DNA of 64,000 nucleotides from Nothopassalora personata (lineage: Eukaryota; Ascomycota; Dothideomycetes; Mycosphaerellales; Mycosphaerellaceae). The notes beneath the pieces were generated by a model, which was given only the letters and a program-made list of their open reading frames with translations, searched no databases and had not been told where the DNA came from. Shown piece after piece: positions 57,131 to 64,000 of the stretch. The translations under genes were made by a program, and so were the position numbers. Numbering within the stretch: position 1 is the stretch's first letter; the number at the start of each line of letters is the position of its first letter. Where the stretch lies: assembly GCA_033816765.1 (NCBI GenBank), contig CM066289.1, positions 62,001 through 126,000 of the forward strand, given 5' to 3'.

Positions 57131-60100
57131 TATTAACCTTAGTAGGTACTTCCTCCTTACTTATGTCTACTATACTACGCCTACGTAGTTACTACGTCGT
57201 AATAGCGCGTTAGCTAGGTTACTTTTTCCCGGCCTATACTCTACTATAAAGTTAAAAGATTATAGGAACGTAGTCTATTAAGCTTACCTTCTATTTAGCT
57301 ACTTTACTATTATAAAACCCTATAGATTTGTACAGTCGACTAGTACCTAAACTATATACGTTACGCCTTTAATATACGGCTACTAATACCTAAATGCCTC
57401 TACTACTACTAGTAGCTCCTAATTGTAGGTCTCGTAATTCTACTTAGTAGGTATTATCTTACGAGAATAGAAGGCAATTAGATACTACTTAGTACTAAAT
57501 ATCTATAAGATAATACCTATAATTGTAAATTCTAAGGCGTCCGTTTTAACCTACGTACATAACGTAGGGTTAAAATACCTTAGGATAGGTACTCCTAGGA
57601 AACTAGCTTTTAGTCGTTAGAATACGTACTCCTCGTAAGCGGACTATATAAGAGGGCCCTACTTCTTACTATTCTTATATCCATTTAGTAGGTCTATTAG
57701 TAGCTTAGAGATCCTCGAGTATTCTTTAATAAAACGCCTATAGAAGTTATAGAATCCTAGGAAGGATTAAACCTTATAGAAACTCGTAGGCGTAGGCTAT
57801 TCCTTAATTACGGCTACCCTACTCCTATCTATTAATACGCCTACGATGCTTATAATAAAGCCTAGGAACTTAGTACTCTCTTAGAAGAAGCTATACTTCT
57901 TTAGGTTCGTAAATAGGGTAAACTTCCGTAGGGTCTTAAGTACCGTACGTACGGCTTATACGTACTTCTTACGCATTATACTATAGATAAGGATATTGTC
58001 TAAGTAGACTACGTAGATATTGTCTACTAGTATAAGGGCCTTATTAATATAATACTAAAAGGTAGCCGGTATATTAGTTAATCTAAAAGGTATTACTATG
58101 TACTTATAGTAGCGGTATCGTGTATAAAACGTAGTCTCCTACTCGTCTCCTCGCTTAATAGGAATACGATAGTAGGTATCCTTTAGGTCGACTATAGTAA
58201 AGAGCCTCGTAACCTATAGCCTATCTAATATCTCGCTAATTAGGGATAGTAGGTATTAGTTCTTTACTATAAACTTATTTAGACCTCTACAATCTATATA
58301 GAGCCTAATAGTACCGTTCTTCTTTAGTATAAATAGGACAGGCGTACCTACCTCACTAACGGATCGCCTAATCTACCCCTTCTCTATTACTTACGTAAGG
58401 TACTCCTTTAATACCCCTAGCTTAGCTAAGAGCTAGTAGTATAGCGGCTTAAAGGGAGGTTTCTTTCCTTCTACGAGATTAATTATATACTTAACTTCTT
58501 TAGGTATCTTATGCTTTACCTACTTACTAGGTACGTATATATCTCGGAAGTCTATAAAATCTTTAGGCTATAAAGAGCCCTCTACTTTAGATACTACTAT
58601 AGTAATATACTAAATACTTATTATATATACCTACTTTAAGCTATTAAGATCCTTAAGGAACTTACGTACGTTATACTACTAAATCGTAGGCGTCTCGGTA
58701 CTATAGAACTACTAGTTATCTTTATTAGCCTATATAATCCAATTACAATATTGCTAGGGCCTACCTAGAATTACTAACGGCCTACCTATAGGCGCTATAT
58801 AGTAGATAGTGTTACTTACGCGCTCTACTCCTATATCGTTAGCAAGTTATATACGAACCGTATAGGTACCGTAGTTATACCCTTACTCCTATATATATAA
58901 CTCTGAATTTAGAAGCTTTACGCTACTAATAGGTTATATCTAGTAACGGAGTACGTACTTATATAATACTAAGCTTAGATCTATACCGTTATCTAGGAGA
59001 AACGTAGCCTCGCGAAAGCCTTTACGAGTCTTAACTACGCCTTATAAGTAACACTCTAGACTTATATTAACTTACCTTAAGGGGTCTATATAGAAACTTA
59101 GACTTATAAGTAACCCTTCTCTAGTCCTCTACCTTTTTCCTAATTACCCTTCTTAGCTAAGGCCTCTATAGTCTCTAGCCTACGAACTACTTATGTATTA
59201 CGGTCTTTCTATAGGTATCTACTTAAGTACTCCGTCTTAATATAACTCTTCTTACCGTAGCCGTAGTACTCTACCTTTAACTTCTAGCTAGTTATAGACG
59301 AGCTAATAGCGTCTCGCTACTAACTCGTACCTAAGGCGCCCGGTACTTAACCTAACTTCTACTACTTTAGGCAATTAACCTACTTATATCCGCCCTTAGC
59401 TTTACGCTTCTAATAGCTATACTACCCGCGGTCGTATCCTCTACTACTACCTTAGTACTCGGTACTCTCGATACACGAGGCTAGGACTACTAGCTCTTCC
59501 CTAGTAGTAGGGATATTATAGTAACTAACGATAGCGGACTATAAGCGAGGCGTAAGCTTTACTAATAGGTATTATATACGCTACACTTCTAAGTAATTAC
59601 CTAACTAGTCCGCTATAATATCTAACTTAGTCGTAAACTATCGTACTATCTATCTATCCTTCTATTTTATAACCTTATACTCTAATATAACGTTAAGTAC
59701 GCGATTCATAGGATCGCCGTATATATTTTAATAGAACTCCTTAAAGTCCTAGTATATATATCCTATAAGGTTAAAGATGCTATAGTTAGCGTACTGTTAC
59801 TTACTTATCTCTCCGCTAAGGTATATAATCCTATATAGGACCTTTAACTCGTTCGTCGTATATATAGTACCTAAGAGAGTAAAGATAAGTAAGAGCTCCC
59901 TAAGGAATACCCGTACCTTCTTTATCGAGTCCTCCTTAAAAGGCGTTAGCTCTTTTAGGCGCGGTTAAGTTATATATACTACGGCCGCGCCTCGTACTAT
60001 ACTATTATCGTTAGTAGCTATAGAGGTAGAGGTAGGGGTTATAGTAGAGAAGTAATCTCCTCTAGCCGGTCCTCCTATAGGCTCCGGAGGCGGTACGCTT

Positions 60101-60495
60101 ATAGCGCGTAAGATCTCTAACCGCTTAATCTCCCGCTATATCTCTAACTCTTTAAGCTTAGCCCTTAAGGCCTCTCTTCTCGTAACTAAGGCTACGTAAC
60201 GCGCCTACTACTATACTCTAGGGGTTAGGAGACCGTAGGTAACTCGCTATTATACGTATTACGATCGGGCTCTATAGCGTATATAAATAATAAAGAGGGA
60301 AAGATTTAGAACTATAAAGAGATATCGTAATATATAGTACGCCTATAATCTAGTAATTATAGATAAACTAAATCTTATCTTCTTCTATAGACAATATACG
60401 TATCGCTAGGTATACATATACGTATTACGTACGGCTTACTAAGCCCGGTCTAGCTATATATTATATATAAGGGCTAGCTATAGGCTATCCTTATA
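57130..60495 (-). mobile_element. Ty3 element A, copy 2, RIPped
   Basis: Position 57412 onward aligns collinearly with window position 2 onward, so the stretch 57130-57411 covers pol sequence lying beyond the left edge for copy 1. Pol runs about 57130-59080, gag about 59090-60270 and the 5' LTR 60331-60495. Nearly every CpA/TpG of copy 1 is TpA here (for example GGAAGGACTGGACC against GGAAGGATTAAACC). Only one unit of the 99-bp duplication is present. All frames are broken. The right end abuts chromovirus B copy 2. Confidence 0.92.
60331..60495 (-). repeat. 5' LTR of element A copy 2
   Basis: Aligns with 3023-3200. It starts TATATAGTACGCC (copy 1 TGTATAGCACGCC) and ends CCTTATA (copy 1 CCTTACA). 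It is 13 bp shorter through small deletions. Confidence 0.75.
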
Positions 60496-60539
60496 TCTAA
60501 TATAGTAATAGGTATATATGTAATATAGATATACAATAG

Positions 60540-62290
60540 GTAGAGATACCTAGTAGCCTATTACTCCCGAAAATTACTATAGTAGAATAGAACTACAACA
60601 TCTATAATAAAGAGCTTCTAGCTATTATTACTACTATATAACATTAGAAAGTATATATCGAGGGTGTACTAAAGTTACTAATCCTTGCTAACTATAAGAA
60701 TCTTACGTACTTTATAACGATGAAAGAACTTAGCTAAAGGTAAGCCTACTAGTTAGAGCTACTAGGGTAGTATAAGTTAAAAATTAAATACACTCTAGGA
60801 AAAGAGAATAGCCGCGTAGACGCGCTAAGCCGGAGAAGTAACTATATAGAAGGAAAAGAACTAGTACAATATAAGATACTAAAGATAGACCCGGACGGAA
60901 GTCTTAGTACTAATATAAGAGAGTTTAATAACATTGTACGGATATTAGGCAATAAGAACGAGCAATTTCCTATATTATAAGGAAAATACTAAGTACGAAA
61001 GAATTAAGAAGAAGAGTATATATAATAATATTACAATAGACTAACTTATAGACACCCTAGAACTTTAAAGATAATAGACCTAATATAACGTAGCTTCTCA
61101 TTCCTATAATAAGGCTTAAGGTAATACGTTATATTAAGCGATACGTGTACTATTAATAAAATAAGGCTATAAGACATATAAAATACAGTAATCTATAATT
61201 TACGATACTATCTATAAAACTATAGGACGAAGTTAGAATAGACTTTATTATAAAACTCCTACCGTTAGAAGACTAAGTTATAAAATAACTATATAATATA
61301 ATACTGGTTATATATAATAGACCTATAAAATACGTATACTTTATTCCTATATTAGAGATATATAACGCGGAATAGCTTAGATACCTCGTACTAGATAGAC
61401 TTATCCGATACTCTAGATTTCCTTTAAGTATTTATAACGGATAGAGATAAGCTATTTACATCTAACTACTAGAAAATGCTTATAGGAACAATTAGAATAA
61501 AACATAAGCTATTAATAGTATATTATCTAGAGATAGACGAATAAACCGAGAGGATAAATTAAACGCTAGAACAATACCTATAATACTATATTAACTACGT
61601 ATAAGACAACTAGGTTATACTACTACCGATAGTATAGATTATACCAAATAGCTATAAATTGGAGATAACTTTAACAATGCTATTCTATACGAACCTTAGT
61701 AAAGATTATAATCCATTTAGAACACCTAGATCCTATCTATAGACTAAAAGAGCAATTACAACGGATACTCTTAAGGAATTGTAGAAAGAAACACGTAAGG
61801 TAATTAAAGATATATAATATAAACTATTTTAATAACGGTAAAACGTAAGAAAAATAGTACCTATACTAAAGAAGGAGGATAAGGTCTATCTCCTTATAAA
61901 AAACCTAAGAATAAGAAGATAGACTAAGAAACTAGATTAAGTTAAGGTTAGAGTATTCCATATTAATAAAGTTATAGGACTAGCTAACTACCGCCTACAA
62001 TTACTACCTAACGTAAAAATCTACCTAGTCTTCTATATCTCTAAGTTAGAACTCGTAGACGCTAAAACACCTTACTAAGAGAGCTTCTATCTTAAGCTAG
62101 AAGTAGAAAGCAAATTTAAAGTTAAAGGAATCCTAGATAGGAAAGGTTAGCGATACCTTATTAAATATAAAGGGTATGACAACTTAGAAAATACCTAGGA
62201 ACTAAAAGAAACCTACGTAACTATTAGTAGAAGATCTAGGAAAATAAAAAGAATAACTAGAGTAGAAATTAAACCTACGACCTCGAGAGA
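60540..62290 (+). pseudogene. pol: Pol C-terminal part of chromovirus B copy 2 (RNase H, integrase, chromodomain)
   Basis: Follows copy 1 closely, for example NSRVDALSRRSNYIEGKE (about 60810) and YDNLENT near 62175 in the chromodomain. TAG/TAA are very dense and CpG sites are also partly lost, so it is older or more often RIPped than copy 1. Confidence 0.83.
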
Positions 62291-62297
62291 CTGTCTA

Positions 62298-62388
62298 TAA
62301 ACTATTGCCTAAAGAGTAAGGCAAATTTATAGATACGTAGGCCTATAAGCTAACGCTCTACTATTAAGCTACCTAACTAGAGTTAATA
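62298..62388 (-). other. Possible tRNA-like remnant
   Basis: On the minus strand TAGCTTAATAGTAGAGCG (62353-62371) is one or two CpA/TpG changes from a canonical tRNA D-arm/A-box (TAGCTCAATGGTAGAGCG). A possible anticodon arm follows, but the stem pairs poorly and the T-arm is not convincing. A hairpin TTGCCT...AGGCAA lies beside it at 62305-62322. A decayed tRNA or tRNA-derived SINE head is possible. Confidence 0.22.
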
Positions 62389-62640
62389 TAGAGGTTAAAG
62401 GCTTATAAATTATATCCCTTAAGAGGAAGAAGGCTACACTACTAATGCTACGACACCGCTAGTACTATTAGAGATAGGTAGCGAGAGGTCGTAACTAGTA
62501 ATCTCGGCCTAAGAATCTAAAGGTCTCTTAAGGATATTATAAAAGAAAGAAAGGTCCGGAAGTACGATATATATAGTAATGGAGGATTAACCGCCTCTAA
62601 AGCGTTAAGAGCCTTGCTAGTTATATCCTTAGCGCGATGT

Positions 62641-63024
62641 TTAGTAAGGTAAAGCTACTTTCTGAAGTAAATTTCTTTCTTTACTTATCCTAGAGCGCTA
62701 TGTAATTTTAACCTCCTCCTCCTCTAAGGACTCGATGTTATAACGTAGCTTATTACGACTATCTCTTAAGCGCTCCTAGTAAGTAAAGAATAAGCTTATA
62801 TTATAAGACTTATAATCTTTCCTTATATATTTAGAATACTTCTTTTAACGTAGACCTACTATATAATGAGGTATTTTCTCTCTAAGCTTAACGCGGGCAT
62901 TGCAATAGTTTAAATAAGGCGCTATCTTATGTCCTTTAGCGGTAATATTAGCCGCTAAGAATTTACGACTAAGGGTCGAGGATTAAGGGGTACTAGGTTT
63001 ATAGGAAGAAGAAGAAAAAGACAT
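62641..63024 (-). pseudogene. Small convergent ORF of chromovirus B copy 2: Cys-rich finger plus coiled coil
   Basis: 128 codons from ATG 63022-63024 to TAA 62641-62643 with four internal stops. The Cys/Tyr-rich part reads KGHKIAPYLNYCNARVKL and KKYSKYIRKDYKSYNI, which becomes CxxC and KKCSKC...C patterns if Tyr is RIPped Cys. The acidic/basic helical tail is NIESLEEEEVKI. Position and direction match 20185-20634 in copy 1, although the sequences have diverged a good deal. Confidence 0.55.
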
Positions 63025-63098
63025 CGTTATAAGAATAAATTAACGAGGACATATCTACTATTAAGCTTCGAGACGAAGCTAGGCTAGAAGGGAGATAG

Positions 63099-63499
63099 TA
63101 TTACGGTTTAGTTCTACTCTAAATTAGATAACTAACCTTATACGTAACGTGCTCTATTTTAGTATTTAGATTCTAAATAGAGACAATAAAGTTATAACTA
63201 GAGTAATAACTAAGTATGACATCTTACTCTAAAAGAGCTTAAATAGAGTAAATAGAGTTATAATAGAGTACTACTCTATTAGGAAAAAATCTCCTTTATA
63301 TTTAGGAACGCTAAGAATCCCTTATAGTTTTAATACGTTTAACTTACTATTTAATATTACTATTTAGAATACACTAGAACCTAATCTCTACTATACTATT
63401 TCTTAAGTCTCTACGAGGCTAAAATACTACTGCTTTATTACTCTCGATTAAGCTTATCTTATTAACTTATAATATTATTAGGTTATACTAAACCTAATA
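63099..63499 (+). repeat. 3' LTR of chromovirus B copy 2
   Basis: Begins TATTACGGTT after the polypurine tract GAAGGGAGATAG (63087-63098). It shares TTTATATTTAGGAACGCTAA and the end ACTAAACCTAATA with the copy-1 LTRs. Its middle (63160-63290) carries ATAGAGTA-type repeats different from both copy-1 LTRs. Confidence 0.82.
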
Positions 63500-64000
63500 A
63501 GAGGCTTTAAACCGTCTACTTCTATTAACTTCATATAATATTATAGTTACTAACGTTATTAATAGCTAGATAGTAGGCATTTACTAAGGACTAGTATTAA
63601 GACCTAATACTAGTTCTTTTTATAAAGTCTTTACTACTACCTCTAAGTACTATAACGACCTTCTCTCTAAATCTATAAACCTTAGAGCCGTACTTAAGTA
63701 TCTATATACTTAATAATAGTAAGATACTATAGCTAAGAAATTTACTAAAGGGCTCTCTACTAGTACCTTTTAATAGGTAACTAAGGAAGAGATAGAAGAT
63801 AATACTAAAAATTAGGACCTTTAGCTAGTAGTACCTCTAAACTAGGTCTATAAATATAATCTAGATAAGTATAGTATACTAAAGAGCTATAAAGCTTAAT
63901 TATACGTAAAAGGTAACCTATAAAGTATCTATTTAGACATATATATTACTCTATAACTAGTAAGTATATTTTATCTCTACTATACTATAACTATATACTT
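63500..64000 (+). pseudogene. RIPped Ty1/copia reverse transcriptase fragment
   Basis: From about 63740 the plus frame reads VTKEEIEDNTKN, LVVPLNQVYKYNLDKYSILK, SYKAQLYVKGNLQSIYLDIY with TAG/TAA at Gln/Trp sites, matching the start of the copia RT domain (usual form ...YKxKxDxxGxLxxYKARLVVRGxxQ). It runs off the right edge. It differs from the copia at 37281-53982. Confidence 0.6.

Larger units (their letters stand above)
60496..63499 (+). mobile_element. Chromovirus B, copy 2, 3' part only, heavily RIPped
   Basis: Collinear with 18290-21126 of copy 1 but more AT-rich. It holds RNase H end, integrase and chromodomain remnant (about 60575-62290), a convergent small ORF (62641-63024), polypurine tract and LTR. 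The 5' part is missing at the junction with element A copy 2. Confidence 0.88.

Noticed and set aside
1..64000. Structural RNA genes (rRNA, clear tRNAs, snRNAs)
   Set aside because: Reading both strands by eye, I found none apart from the doubtful tRNA-like remnant at 62298-62388.

Overview
The window looks like a transposon-rich compartment of a filamentous ascomycete (Pezizomycotina) genome. The evidence is short introns of 57-58 nt with GTATGT-type donors and CTGAC-type branch sites, a PD-(D/E)XK nuclease-like gene of a fungal type, chromodomain Ty3 elements, and the footprint of repeat-induced point mutation (RIP). Over most of the window CpA and TpG are almost absent, TpA is in excess, and every old reading frame is broken by TAG/TAA where Trp or Gln codons are expected. 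The species cannot be named from the sequence; a Dothideomycete is only a guess.

Layout. (1) 1-3200: the right part of an intact, un-RIPped Ty3 element ('A') on the minus strand, with 5' LTR, gag, a -1 frameshift site and an open pol that runs off the left edge. It sits inside a RIPped chromodomain element ('C', 3201-4335). (2) 4336-6727: mixed RIPped debris around a GC-rich island with little RIP. (3) 6728-11568: AT-rich block with a RecQ-like helicase remnant, a second spliced-gene remnant and a 1.4-kb tract almost without cytosine. (4) 11570-21975: an unidentified RIPped coding element interrupted by a near-complete chromovirus ('B', 13833-21126). (5) 21978-24130: small un-RIPped gene island. 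(6) 24133-28867: a DNA transposon with inverted ends and an integrase-like DDE transposase. (7) 28868-37270: second gene island with one convincing intact gene (PD-(D/E)XK-like, 31469-33053), one decayed gene and several small ORFs. (8) 37281-53982: a Ty1/copia element split by an 11.8-kb Ty3 element ('D', 38146-49961) that has a large extra ORF after pol. (9) 53983-55970: minisatellites, a GA tract and one minus-strand gene. (10) 56020-64000: a RIPped second copy of element A, a RIPped 3' half of element B, and a copia RT fragment reaching the right edge.

The nesting order can be read directly. In two cases the reading frame of the host element is recovered when the insertion and one copy of its target duplication are removed. 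Element A copy 1 kept its frames while copy 2 is heavily mutated, so copy 1 is a late arrival that escaped RIP.

The points most worth following up are: the ~960-codon third ORF of element D and the 26-bp palindrome it carries four times; a small zinc-finger plus coiled-coil ORF lying convergent to the main gene in two unrelated element classes; the open but extremely AT-rich helicase frame; and the cytosine-free tract.
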